Positions 1 to 8,093 of a stretch of 17,423 nucleotides of DNA are shown piece after piece. The position numbers and the translations under genes were made by a program. This stretch comes from Opitutia bacterium (GTDB taxonomy: Bacteria > Verrucomicrobiota > Verrucomicrobiia > Opitutales > Coraliomargaritaceae): assembly GCA_003503355.1 (NCBI GenBank), contig DOCS01000045.1, positions 1,181 to 18,603 on the forward strand, written 5' to 3'. The notes under the pieces are model-generated. The model was not told the origin of the DNA and ran no database searches. It worked only from the letters and a program-made list of their open reading frames with translations. Positions within the stretch are counted from its first letter, which is position 1. Each line of letters begins with the position of its first letter.

Positions 1-44
1 AGGCTATCGCGTTTAAAGCCATAAATGCTATTTGTCTGCACTCG

Positions 45-3000
45 ATGAGCATCTCACCCAGAGCGACGAACCCAAGTCAGCGCGCAGGGTTTGCGTTGGT
101 AGTGGCGCTTTCGATGATGGCCTTGGCGTTGCTCTTACTGCTTTCGATGAGCACCTTGGTGCGGGTCGAGAGCGCCGCAGCCAGCACCCAGCGCAACACG
201 TTACAAGCCAAGGAGACCGCGCGCTTGGCCCTAATGCTGGCGATCGGCGAATTACAGCAGTTTGCCGGGCACGACGCACGGGTGACCGCCCGCGCCGAAA
301 TCCTCGGCGACGGCAACTACGATCCCGCCGCCAGATGCTGGACCGGGGTCTGGAATACCAGCGATCCGGGCGCCGAGCCGAATTGGTTGGTTTCTGGCAG
401 TCATCCCCTCCTCGGCAACCAGCCAGACGAGTTAATCCAGCTCGTCGGCCCCGGCTCGGCAGGCAACGACATCAGTCAACACGTTGCCGCCCCGGCGGTC
501 AAAGTCCTCAATGCGCAAGGTCGCGTCTGTGCTAAAATCGCCTGGTGGGTGAGCGACGAAGGCGTCAAAGCCAGCGTTGGAGGGCCGCCCTTGAATGCGC
601 GCCCAGAGCCCAACTACCTCGCAGCGCCTGCCGCCGAAAACTTGGAGTGCCTGTTGGCGTCCTCACAGGGACTGGAAGAGCTCTTCCCGGCCTATCAGCG
701 GAACACATCTGCGAATGCGGACCACTTAGAGCGGGTGTACTCACTTCGCCAGCTGCTCAGCCTCAAGGACTTTACGCCCGACTCCGCGCGTTTCCACGGA
801 GAAGCGCCGTTTCATGCAGTCGCGCCGATCAGCCTTGGAGTCTTGGCGAGTGTCTTGCCCAACCATCAAGGCGGCCTGCTCCGCGACCTCTCGCTCTACC
901 CCGAACTGCTGCCAGCCGGATTTGACACCTACCTGGAACTGGCAGAAGCAAACGCGCAGCAGCTCGAAAGCGCAGAAAACGCGGTCGATCAAATCCGGCT
1001 GCATTCTCCTTTTCGCGGCTTGGATAACATTGGCCCCCTGCGAGACGGCCAGATTGCAACCCCCGTGACGCCGATTCTTTCCAATATTATGATGGCCTTT
1101 TCAATTCACTTGAACACCCCATCCGACAAGCGCCTCTACCTGCGGATGCGCTTTTTCTGCGAACTGTGGAACCCCTTTACCAGCACCTTGCGCATGCTCG
1201 ACGGCGATGGCAACCCGCTCGACCTGGAACTTGAAATCGACGGCCTGCCGACGGTCCAGGTCAGCACAGCAGCGGGCACATCGCACAATCATGCACAGAT
1301 CGACCTCCAGAGCCTCGTTGGCTATGCCGCCAATGATCCGGACTCCCCGATGGTGATTACCTTAAAAAATGATTCCACCGAAGACTGGCTGCCAGGGCGC
1401 TCCAAAAACTGGACCGGCGTCAATGCCGATGAACAGGCGGGCCGCTCACCGTACGAATCGACGGCCACCGACTCAAAACAGTGGAATCGCAACAATCGCA
1501 CCCTCGGCGGCGCGCGCGGCATCGATACACATGTCGACTTGCCGGGCAACAGCGCACATCGACTGGAAAGTAGTGAACCGACCTCACTGCGCATCCGACT
1601 CTTTGCGACCAACCCCACACGCGGACAGCGCACACTGCTGTGCGACATGGATGGCATCACCTATGAGCCGATTTCGACCACACCCCGCCCGGCAACCAGC
1701 AAGAGCGCCAACTTTGGCTATCACATTATCCTCCGCGGTCCGCATCTCAGTCGCGATGCGCCCGACGCCTTTCGCGGCCTGTGGCTGAAGCACCACGACC
1801 ATCGCAACCCGCGGCCTACTTTCTACCGCAACTGGAACCTCGACTTTGACCCACTGGCCGAGACCGGCAGTGCATACGTTGCGGTTAAGGACGGCACCTC
1901 CGCTTTGGCCTCGCCACTCCCTGAAGCCATTTATGGCGGCAACGTCAACGGCACGATTCATTTCCCCATCTTCCGCCGCCTGTGGGATCGCAGTGCGCCG
2001 CATCTCCACAAGCTATGGCAAGACGCGCCGCTGTTTGAACTGCCGCGCCAACGCCCGCTCGCCCTAGCAGCGCTGCAACATTTGTATTTCCACAACGAGC
2101 GACCGTTTCAAGTCGGCAACAGCTGGGGCGCTGCCGGCGCAATCAACTCCCTGGCTTGGTTCGACCACTACTATTTATCCGGCTTCAGCCGCAAGGATGA
2201 CCCCGCCCGCTACGACCCGACGCGCAGCCTGCCCAACCCGGGCCTGATCGCCTACGACTTCGCTCGCCCCGCAGCGTCGCTCACACACTGGCAAGCGACC
2301 GCGGCAAGCGACCCCGCTGCCGCTCGCCTGCCAGCCACCCAGTTGATGGTCGCCAATCGCTTCAACCTCAACTCGACCTCGACCGCCGCCTGGAAGGCGG
2401 CGCTCGGCAGCCTACGGATGCATGACTGGAACTACCTCGCCTACCCTGAAAACACCTCAGACCTCTCGAACCTGACGACCGCGCAAGCCACGCAAGCACG
2501 GTTTTTTTCGCGTTTTTCACAATCGCAGGCCGAAACGTACCAGACACCGCCGACTCCGCAGACAATCGCCGCCGAAACGGTCGCCCCTGCCACATTCTAC
2601 CGCAGAGGCACGCGCCACTTTGATGCCGAGCAAATAGACGCCCTTGCCCGTCAAATCGTCGAACGACTCAAGGCACGCGCACAACCGTTCCTGTCGATCG
2701 AAGACTTTCTATCCGCCGCCCCCGGCAGCGAAGCCAGTTTAATGGAGCAGGCAATCGCGACCGTCTTTACCCGCAACGGGCGCCAACAATGGGACCATTC
2801 ATGGGAAACCAACCACACCCGCGGGGACCCTGCCGAGCTGATTGACATCGATTATTTATCGCCCGGGTTCCTCACCCAAGCAGACATTATGACCGCCATC
2901 GGGCCCATGCTGTCACCGCGCTCGGATACCTTCAAAATACGGGCACGCGGCATTTGCCTTTCACCAACGGGCGAAGAACTGGCATCCGCAACTCTGGAAG

Positions 3001-3110
3001 CCACCCTGCAACGCTGCCCCACCCCGGCGCATCCCACCGCAACCACTGGCCCAACGGAACGAACCTTCAAACGACTCGCCACCCGCTGGCTATCAGCGAC
3101 CGAACTATGA
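45..3110 (+). CDS. Verru_Chthon cassette protein A-like, large pseudopilin-like envelope protein
   Basis: Encodes 1021 residues. The N-terminus has a short basic leader ending RAG and then one hydrophobic helix (about residues 16-38) starting FALVVALSMM. This resembles a prepilin-type segment, but the glutamate expected at position 5 of a mature pilin is absent, as in GspK/PilX-type minor pseudopilins. A segment near residues 50-80 (AKETARLALMLAIGELQQFAG) and a C-terminal stretch near residues 960-985 containing LSPRSDTFKIRARG match my memory of Verru_Chthon cassette protein A, a Verrucomicrobia-specific family normally encoded with small pilin-like proteins B, C and D. Those partners would lie left of the window. 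The role is unknown; an exported or surface filament complex is inferred. ATG at 45 is the only good start visible, but the frame is open to the window edge and no Shine-Dalgarno is evident, so an upstream start is not excluded. The stop overlaps the next gene. Confidence 0.82.
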   Translation: MSISPRATNPSQRAGFALVVALSMMALALLLLLSMSTLVRVESAAASTQRNTLQAKETARLALMLAIGELQQFAGHDARVTARAEILGDGNYDPAARCWTGVWNTSDPGAEPNWLVSGSHPLLGNQPDELIQLVGPGSAGNDISQHVAAPAVKVLNAQGRVCAKIAWWVSDEGVKASVGGPPLNARPEPNYLAAPAAENLECLLASSQGLEELFPAYQRNTSANADHLERVYSLRQLLSLKDFTPDSARFHGEAPFHAVAPISLGVLASVLPNHQGGLLRDLSLYPELLPAGFDTYLELAEANAQQLESAENAVDQIRLHSPFRGLDNIGPLRDGQIATPVTPILSNIMMAFSIHLNTPSDKRLYLRMRFFCELWNPFTSTLRMLDGDGNPLDLELEIDGLPTVQVSTAAGTSHNHAQIDLQSLVGYAANDPDSPMVITLKNDSTEDWLPGRSKNWTGVNADEQAGRSPYESTATDSKQWNRNNRTLGGARGIDTHVDLPGNSAHRLESSEPTSLRIRLFATNPTRGQRTLLCDMDGITYEPISTTPRPATSKSANFGYHIILRGPHLSRDAPDAFRGLWLKHHDHRNPRPTFYRNWNLDFDPLAETGSAYVAVKDGTSALASPLPEAIYGGNVNGTIHFPIFRRLWDRSAPHLHKLWQDAPLFELPRQRPLALAALQHLYFHNERPFQVGNSWGAAGAINSLAWFDHYYLSGFSRKDDPARYDPTRSLPNPGLIAYDFARPAASLTHWQATAASDPAAARLPATQLMVANRFNLNSTSTAAWKAALGSLRMHDWNYLAYPENTSDLSNLTTAQATQARFFSRFSQSQAETYQTPPTPQTIAAETVAPATFYRRGTRHFDAEQIDALARQIVERLKARAQPFLSIEDFLSAAPGSEASLMEQAIATVFTRNGRQQWDHSWETNHTRGDPAELIDIDYLSPGFLTQADIMTAIGPMLSPRSDTFKIRARGICLSPTGEELASATLEATLQRCPTPAHPTATTGPTERTFKRLATRWLSATEL

Positions 3111-3802
3111 AAATACTCACGCTCGTCGGCCTATTCGTTCAACTCGCAGCGCTTCATTTTACGCACGCGCAAGTGATCCGAGAGATCGAGTTTAACGTAT
3201 ATGGTCAATATCCGCTTCGCAATGTCGCCTTCATCCCCGTCGATCCATCTGCGATCGCAGCAGGCATCCAGCCAGTGCCGCCGGTTGCGATCTCGACACA
3301 CACCCTCAGCCGCACCGGACCTTATCAGTTCACAGGAGTCAGCATGTTACAATTCTACAACACGCAAACATCTACTCCCGTAGGCAGTGTGACGCTGCCC
3401 AAGGAATCGAATCAGTGGCTGTTGGTGTTCATCAACAACCCACGCCACCAACAGAACCCCGCACAGCATCCACAATATCTTATCTATCCATTCGATGATT
3501 CATACAACAGCCTACCAAACAACTCATTGGTCTTTCTTAATCTATCTGGAAAAATACTCGATGGCCTAATGGAGAACACCCGCATCCATATTGGGCACGG
3601 GGCGTCTCGCGTATTTCGGGCTCAGGAGAGCATCGCGCTGAATCTGTGGATGCGTGGGTTGAACGGCCAAGAACTGCTCCAAGCCATGACCAAAAGATAT
3701 CACTTTGAGTCGAACCATCGCTCTCTGTTGATCTTCTTCCAGCCGGTGTTGACCGGTTCGGCCGACTTGGATGTTCGCTTCCTCAGCAAAGCGCTGCCGT
3801 GA
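3107..3802 (+). CDS. Secreted protein of unknown function, coupled to cassette protein A
   Basis: Encodes 231 residues. The start is ATG 3107, which shares ATGA with the stop of the preceding gene, implying translational coupling. The frame is open further upstream inside that gene, but only this start gives a clean signal peptide: MKILTLVGLF, a hydrophobic core, and a probable cleavage after THA (residues 19-21). The mature part (about 210 residues) contains no cysteine, is rich in beta-prone and aromatic residues, and has no membrane segment or motif I can assign. A segment near residues 140-155 (SLVFLNLSGK) and the end (LLIFFQPV, then DVRFLSKALP) suggest a compact beta domain. I cannot name the family. 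The overlap with the cassette gene suggests a periplasmic or surface partner, by context only. Confidence 0.75.
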   Translation: MKILTLVGLFVQLAALHFTHAQVIREIEFNVYGQYPLRNVAFIPVDPSAIAAGIQPVPPVAISTHTLSRTGPYQFTGVSMLQFYNTQTSTPVGSVTLPKESNQWLLVFINNPRHQQNPAQHPQYLIYPFDDSYNSLPNNSLVFLNLSGKILDGLMENTRIHIGHGASRVFRAQESIALNLWMRGLNGQELLQAMTKRYHFESNHRSLLIFFQPVLTGSADLDVRFLSKALP

Positions 3803-3869
3803 TCGGCAGGCGCATCGACTGACGCAGGGTCCGCCGCAACCTCGAAAGCAGCCCTGAATGTCCGCAGCA

Positions 3870-4403
3870 CTACAGCGCCTGATATTTAGCCCACAAATGG
3901 GTAAAGGACCATGCAAAGTCGCGCGGGCTTGCTTCGATCCATGCATTCAGCTCGTCGAGCCCGATCCACTTGCCATCACACACTTCCACGGGATCAAGCG
4001 TGAACGGCCCTTCCGACTGACAGTGATAGACCCAGACAAATTCGTAGCCGGTCTGCTTGCACGGCGTTTCTTTGAACACACGCTCCAAGTTGCCCGACGC
4101 ATCCAGGCCGATCTCCTCGCGAAGCTCGCGCAGAGCGGCATAGTCATACACCTCGCCGCTGTCGACATGTCCGGAACATGAGCTCACCCATTTACCGGGC
4201 GCGGAATCCTTGCTCAACGAACGACGCTGTAAATAAAGCTGCCCGGCGGCATTAAAAACAAACACGTGCACCGCGCGGTGCATGAGATTATCGCGGTGGA
4301 CAACCGCGCGGGATTCGTTGCGCAGAACCGAATCTTCGGCATCGACGACGTCGAATCGTTCTTCGGGCGACTGCCCGGATGATTCTGAAACTAAAGTAGA
4401 CAT
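3870..4403 (-). CDS. Nudix hydrolase
   Basis: Encodes 177 residues and has a complete Nudix box at residues 78-100: G-x5-E, seven residues, then RELREEIGL, matching GX5EX7REUXEEXGU exactly. This box binds Mg2+ and cleaves a nucleoside diphosphate linked to another group. The preceding [14 protein letters not shown] region resembles YfcD/IPP-isomerase-like Nudix proteins, but a true type I IPP isomerase has a TNTCCSHP motif that is missing, so idi is not assigned. The gene follows folE2 in the same direction after about 120 bp; FolE makes 7,8-dihydroneopterin triphosphate, and a Nudix enzyme (NudB/FolQ) removes pyrophosphate from it in some bacteria. That substrate is only a contextual guess. 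The ATG at 4403 is preceded by GAGAG, a usable Shine-Dalgarno, next to an inverted repeat. Confidence 0.85.
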   Translation of the reverse strand: MSTLVSESSGQSPEERFDVVDAEDSVLRNESRAVVHRDNLMHRAVHVFVFNAAGQLYLQRRSLSKDSAPGKWVSSCSGHVDSGEVYDYAALRELREEIGLDASGNLERVFKETPCKQTGYEFVWVYHCQSEGPFTLDPVEVCDGKWIGLDELNAWIEASPRDFAWSFTHLWAKYQAL

Positions 4404-4415
4404 AAAATGGAAGCT

Positions 4416-4442
4416 CTCAGGATTACACTAGAGCATCCTGAG
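4416..4442 (-). promoter_or_regulatory. 8-bp inverted repeat over a possible Nudix-gene promoter
   Basis: CTCAGGAT at 4416-4423 and ATCCTGAG at 4435-4442 are perfect reverse complements separated by 11 nt, lying 13-39 nt upstream of the Nudix start. On the minus strand a TTGGAA (4443-4448) and a TGTAAT (4422-4427) are 15 nt apart and resemble weak -35 and -10 boxes. The repeat therefore fills the spacer and part of the -10, as an operator would. It could instead be a 5' UTR hairpin touching the ribosome site. The repeat is seen; the function is inferred. Confidence 0.4.
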
Positions 4443-4450
4443 TTCCAATT

Positions 4451-4511
4451 GCGGGGCTTTTTTGTAACGATTAAGTGACATGTACGTCATTAAACAACGT
4501 AACAGCCCCGC
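4451..4511. repeat. Nested inverted repeats between folE2 and the Nudix gene
   Basis: The outer arms GCGGGGCT (4451-4458) and AGCCCCGC (4504-4511) are perfect reverse complements 45 nt apart. Inside them, TTAAGTGAC (4471-4479) and GTCATTAA (4486-4493) form an imperfect dyad around ATGTAC. After folE2 transcription the outer arms could form a long stem, but no U-tract follows on that strand, so it is not a classical terminator. The six Ts at 4458-4463 lie inside the structure. The inner dyad looks like a binding site for a dimeric regulator. Confidence 0.4.
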
Positions 4512-4525
4512 CCAAATTACAGCAC

Positions 4526-5506
4526 TTATCGAATTAAGCCCTTAAAATCTTCAAAATGTCCGGTAAACCCGCCGGGAACACCTTTATTGATCACAGCCAC
4601 GGCATCGTGCGAGTGCAGGGACTCGAGATGCGCACAAGCGACTTGAAAATCAACCACACGAACCTCTGCGTCGAGCTGTTCATACAGGAGACGGGCAGCA
4701 TCTTCGACAAACTTGGTAAAGGCTCCGTTCATTTCAGCAAAGGCCTGCTCATCCTCACGCTTGACCATCACTTGCGTCTCGGTCTTCAGGGCCTCAAGGC
4801 AAATTTGCTGAATCTCTTCAATCGCGAGGTACTTACCTTCGGCGACTTCCACGCTGACACGTGCGGTACTGCGCTGCGAGTGCGGGATGCCGTAAATACT
4901 ACGGCTCTCGCGTGCATGCTCAGACAGCTCAGACGAGCACGGACAAGCGGACGAGTAGATAAAATCGAAGTGGATGTATTTACGAAAGCGATCCAGCTCG
5001 TCGACTTTGCCTTCGAACGCACACTTGTAATACTGCCAACCTTCAAGACCACTGCGCAAGCTGGGCTTGAGAATTGGGTATTCAAAATCCAACTTCAGTT
5101 GAGCGCGATGGGCGAGAACCTCAGTTTTATACCGCAACAAGATTTCCTGTAACAGATCGGGCGTAAAAATACGCTCCTGAAAGGTATAAAAGACACGCAT
5201 GATGCGCGACATATTGATACCCTTCTGATTCGCTTCCAACGACACGGTGCCGGTCACCGAAGTTTCGAGCGTCTGCGTATCTGACGTCGAGGTGATGTAG
5301 CGCAGCGGTAGCTTAAAGTTAGAGATACCGACCTTGAGGATCGGCACATTGGCACCAAAGATCTGCTGAGCGTCAGCGTTCTGCATATCTGGCAGGGCAG
5401 CGCGATATTCGTCGGTCAGGACGAAATTCTGATCATAAAATTTGACTGGCTTCGCGGCGGGGGAAGTCAGTTGATCCTGCGATGGAATGCTGTTTTTATT
5501 TTTCAT
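4526..5506 (-). CDS. folE2: GTP cyclohydrolase FolE2 (type IB)
   Basis: Encodes 326 residues. It converts GTP to 7,8-dihydroneopterin triphosphate, the first step of folate (and often queuosine) synthesis, in the cytoplasm. Family signatures are KGINMSR (residues 95-101), the cysteine motif SACPCS (186-191, including the conserved catalytic/metal-binding Cys) and IPHSQRS (207-213). Length is slightly above the usual 260-310 residues because of an N-terminal tail of about 20 residues ([10 protein letters not shown]...) before the conserved core. The IB enzyme does not strictly need zinc, unlike FolE, and in many bacteria folE2 is induced by zinc starvation. I did not find a convincing Zur box in the 183-bp spacer to the divergent walJ gene. 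No strong Shine-Dalgarno precedes the ATG. Confidence 0.95.
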   Translation of the reverse strand: MKNKNSIPSQDQLTSPAAKPVKFYDQNFVLTDEYRAALPDMQNADAQQIFGANVPILKVGISNFKLPLRYITSTSDTQTLETSVTGTVSLEANQKGINMSRIMRVFYTFQERIFTPDLLQEILLRYKTEVLAHRAQLKLDFEYPILKPSLRSGLEGWQYYKCAFEGKVDELDRFRKYIHFDFIYSSACPCSSELSEHARESRSIYGIPHSQRSTARVSVEVAEGKYLAIEEIQQICLEALKTETQVMVKREDEQAFAEMNGAFTKFVEDAARLLYEQLDAEVRVVDFQVACAHLESLHSHDAVAVINKGVPGGFTGHFEDFKGLIR

Positions 5507-5689
5507 GCGTCAAACCCGGTTGCGAACCAGCCACCAGCACACTCATAACAAATTGCCTGTGAGCGACTAGAGAATCTGATTCGTCGTCTATCATTGTCGA
5601 ACACCAGCAGAAAAAGCAGTATTGGGCGAATTGGCAAGTGCCGAAAAATGCTTTGCCGATCAGGGCGCGCCTGCTAATGCTCCTCGCCC

Positions 5690-6496
5690 ATGTCGACCGA
5701 TTTCCAGATCTTAGGTTCCAGCAGCAATGGTAACTGTTCATTGCTCCGCACCGGCAATAGTAAAATCCTGATTGATGCGGGCTTCTCAGGTAAGCGCATC
5801 GGCCTGATGCTCGCAGCGATCGGCGAGTCGGTCGATACGATTGACGCGGTGTTTCTAACTCACGAGCACGGCGACCACGCGCAGGGCATCCGCGGCCTGG
5901 CGAAACGAGCCGATTTACCAGTATTTGCCAATCGCGACACAGCAGATGCAGTGCAGTCAAAACTAGTCAAAAAAGTCAATTGGCAGGTATTCCAAACGGG
6001 CACGGCCTTTAAATTTCGCGACGTCGCGGTGCGTTCCTTTTCTATCCCGCATGACGCCTACGATCCAGTTGGCTACACCTTCCATTGGGGCGAAGAAGGC
6101 GACCTATTTTCGCCACCCCAAAGCCTCGCATGGGTCACCGACCTAGGATACGTCCCCGAACACGTCAAAGAACACATCAGTTCCGTCCATACCCTAATAC
6201 TGGAAGCCAATTACGACGAAGCATTACTAGAGAGTGACGAAAGGCGCCCCTGGTCCACCAAACAACGCATCAGAGGCCGCCACGGCCACCTCTCGAATGA
6301 CGCCTGCTACGAGATCCTAAAGAGCCTAAACGGCAGCTCACAGGTGCGCGTGGTCTATCTCGCCCACCTCAGCAAAGACTGCAACACCGTCGAGCTTGTC
6401 CAGAATAAGTTTGCCAACCTCTCAGGAAGCGACAGCACATTCACCATCAATGTGGTCGACCCGAAGCTTGACACTTCCGCCACTGCGAAATGCTAA
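5690..6496 (+). CDS. walJ: MBL-fold metallohydrolase, WalJ/YycJ family
   Basis: Encodes 268 residues of a compact metallo-beta-lactamase fold. The first strand is [15 protein letters not shown]. The zinc motif HEHGDH sits at residues 58-63, a histidine ([10 protein letters not shown]) at 121, the metal-ligand Asp in VTDLG at 151, LEANYD at 171-176, HGHLSND at 198-204 and AHLSKDCN at 225-232. The last four blocks are diagnostic of YycJ/WalJ, a predicted dsDNA exonuclease or nuclease-like hydrolase linked in Firmicutes to the WalRK locus and to coordination of cell division with DNA replication. No walRK genes are visible here, so the symbol marks family only. The gene ends 25 nt before pyruvate kinase and is probably co-transcribed with it. 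ATG 5690 lacks a strong Shine-Dalgarno, but the first beta strand follows immediately. Confidence 0.88.
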   Translation: MSTDFQILGSSSNGNCSLLRTGNSKILIDAGFSGKRIGLMLAAIGESVDTIDAVFLTHEHGDHAQGIRGLAKRADLPVFANRDTADAVQSKLVKKVNWQVFQTGTAFKFRDVAVRSFSIPHDAYDPVGYTFHWGEEGDLFSPPQSLAWVTDLGYVPEHVKEHISSVHTLILEANYDEALLESDERRPWSTKQRIRGRHGHLSNDACYEILKSLNGSSQVRVVYLAHLSKDCNTVELVQNKFANLSGSDSTFTINVVDPKLDTSATAKC

Positions 6497-6521
6497 TAGC
6501 AACTTTATAGATCTCCATCGC

Positions 6522-7949
6522 ATGAAAAATCCTTACCGCAAAACCAAGATCATCTTTACGATCGGCCCCGCCACACAAGACGAAGCGACCCTAGAGCGCC
6601 TCATTCACGCAGGAGTGGACATCTGCCGCATCAATATGGCACACGCGGACCATGCGTGGTCCCGCGAAATCATCCGCCGCGTGCGCAAGGTCTGCGATCG
6701 CGTCGGCCGCCAGATCGCGATTATGATGGATGTCAAAGGCCCGGAAATCCGCACAGGTGACGTACCCGAAACATTCGAATTGGAGCAAGGGGAAACCTTT
6801 GACTTCACCTACGGCGAAGGCATCGGCGGTATCGGCGAAGACGGCGTGCGCCGTGTCGATGTCAACTATCCCGAACTTGCCAACGACATTAAAGTCGGTG
6901 ACACCGTATTGGTGGATAGCGGCTTAATCCGCCTGAAAGTCCTCAGCCTCGAAGGGCAACGGGTACGCACTGAGGTCATCATTCCCGGCCCAATCGGCAA
7001 CCGCCGCCACATCAACCTACCGGGTGTACGCGTAAACTTGCCTGCCCTGACCCAGAAGGACCGCGGCGATGTCGATGTCGGCATCGAAGAAGGCATTGAA
7101 TTTTTCGCCCTATCTTTCGTGCGTGAACCAGCCGACCTAGACCTTTTTCACAACTACTTAGCCGAGCAAAATTCGCCAGCTAAAGTTATTGCAAAAATCG
7201 AAGACCAACAGGCGATTACCAACCTCGAAGGCATCATCAAGGCCTCCGACGGCCTGATGGTCGCCCGCGGCGATCTCGGTATCGAGTGCCCGTTCGAGGA
7301 CCTGCCCCTGATTCAGTCACGCGCGATCAACACTTGTATTCAAAACACAACGCCGGTCATCGTCGCCACGCACATGCTCGAATCAATGATTGATTCGCCG
7401 ATCCCAACCCGCGCGGAAGTCACCGACATTGCCAATGCGATTCGTGAACAAGCTGACTGCGTGATGCTCTCCGGCGAGACCACAGTGGGCAAGTATCCAG
7501 TCGAATGCGTCGAGACGATCAACCGCATCGCAGACCGGATGGAAATGGAAGATTGCACCGCGCCTCGCGGGGACCTTGCACTCAAAAGCCCGAAATCGAA
7601 AATGCTTCGTTCGGCGGCCTACCTGGCCACCGAGATTGATGATGCAGGCATCGTGGTGTTCACCCGCCGCGGATTGCTCACTCAGAAGCTATCCTCCCTC
7701 CGCGCAGGTGTGCCGATTTACGCTTTCACCGACAACCAAGAACTGTTCCGCCAACTGCTACTGATGCGTGGGGTCGAACCGTTCTTCATGGAATTTGATG
7801 ACAACGACCCAGAGCGCACCATTCAAAATGCGTTCGAGGCATTAAAAAATCGAGGTTGGGCAGACAAGGGCGCGAAGATGGTTGTCGTGACCAATGTCAT
7901 TGCCGGAAAAAAGATCGTCGATACGATCCAGTTCCGTGAGGTTGAATAG
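6522..7949 (+). CDS. pyk: Pyruvate kinase
   Basis: Encodes 475 residues, a normal bacterial length. It transfers phosphate from PEP to ADP, giving pyruvate and ATP. Landmarks are [10 protein letters not shown] near the N-terminus, [11 protein letters not shown] (residues 69-79), SFVR (198-201), the catalytic lysine in AKIED (K225), RGDLG (249-253), ATHMLESM (282-289) and [12 protein letters not shown], followed by a C-terminal alpha/beta allosteric-type domain. Several motifs deviate: the usual NFSHG is NMAHA (38-42), DTKGPE is DVKGPE (70-75), and ATQMLE is ATHMLE. The frame is open upstream, but ATG 6522 is chosen because it gives the standard N-terminus ([15 protein letters not shown]) and avoids overlap with walJ. 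A strong hairpin follows the stop. Confidence 0.95.
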   Translation: MKNPYRKTKIIFTIGPATQDEATLERLIHAGVDICRINMAHADHAWSREIIRRVRKVCDRVGRQIAIMMDVKGPEIRTGDVPETFELEQGETFDFTYGEGIGGIGEDGVRRVDVNYPELANDIKVGDTVLVDSGLIRLKVLSLEGQRVRTEVIIPGPIGNRRHINLPGVRVNLPALTQKDRGDVDVGIEEGIEFFALSFVREPADLDLFHNYLAEQNSPAKVIAKIEDQQAITNLEGIIKASDGLMVARGDLGIECPFEDLPLIQSRAINTCIQNTTPVIVATHMLESMIDSPIPTRAEVTDIANAIREQADCVMLSGETTVGKYPVECVETINRIADRMEMEDCTAPRGDLALKSPKSKMLRSAAYLATEIDDAGIVVFTRRGLLTQKLSSLRAGVPIYAFTDNQELFRQLLLMRGVEPFFMEFDDNDPERTIQNAFEALKNRGWADKGAKMVVVTNVIAGKKIVDTIQFREVE

Positions 7950-7975
7950 AAGGCGCCGCCTTTCTCCATGCAGAT

Positions 7976-8001
7976 GCAAGAGCCCTCCAACGGGCTCTTG
8001 C
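7976..8001. terminator. Stem-loop between convergent pyk and glycosyltransferase genes
   Basis: GCAAGAGCCC (7976-7985) and GGGCTCTTGC (7992-8001) are perfect reverse complements with a 6-nt loop; one further T-A pair extends the stem to 11 bp. It lies 27 nt after the pyk stop and about 90 nt beyond the 3' end of the convergent minus-strand gene, as expected of a bidirectional transcript end. No T-run follows on either strand, so it may act as an RNA 3'-end protector or an atypical terminator. Confidence 0.65.
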
Positions 8002-8093
8002 ACTCATATTCACCACCACAGCGCTGCTTCACCCAGATGCTGAGCCTTGAGACCACACGTATCTGAGGTCCGAAAAATCGAAGTACGGGCGCG

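Noticed and set aside
3810..3820. GCGCATCGACT shared with 10600-10610, both just after a stop codon
   Set aside because: Eleven-base matches are expected by chance many times in a window this size; flanks do not align well.
4451..4463. GC-rich arm followed by six Ts as a plus-strand rho-independent terminator
   Set aside because: The complementary arm is downstream, not upstream, of the T-run, and no plus-strand gene ends here.
4556..5152. Open frame of 198 codons antisense to folE2
   Set aside because: The complementary strand carries all FolE2 motifs; this frame has none.
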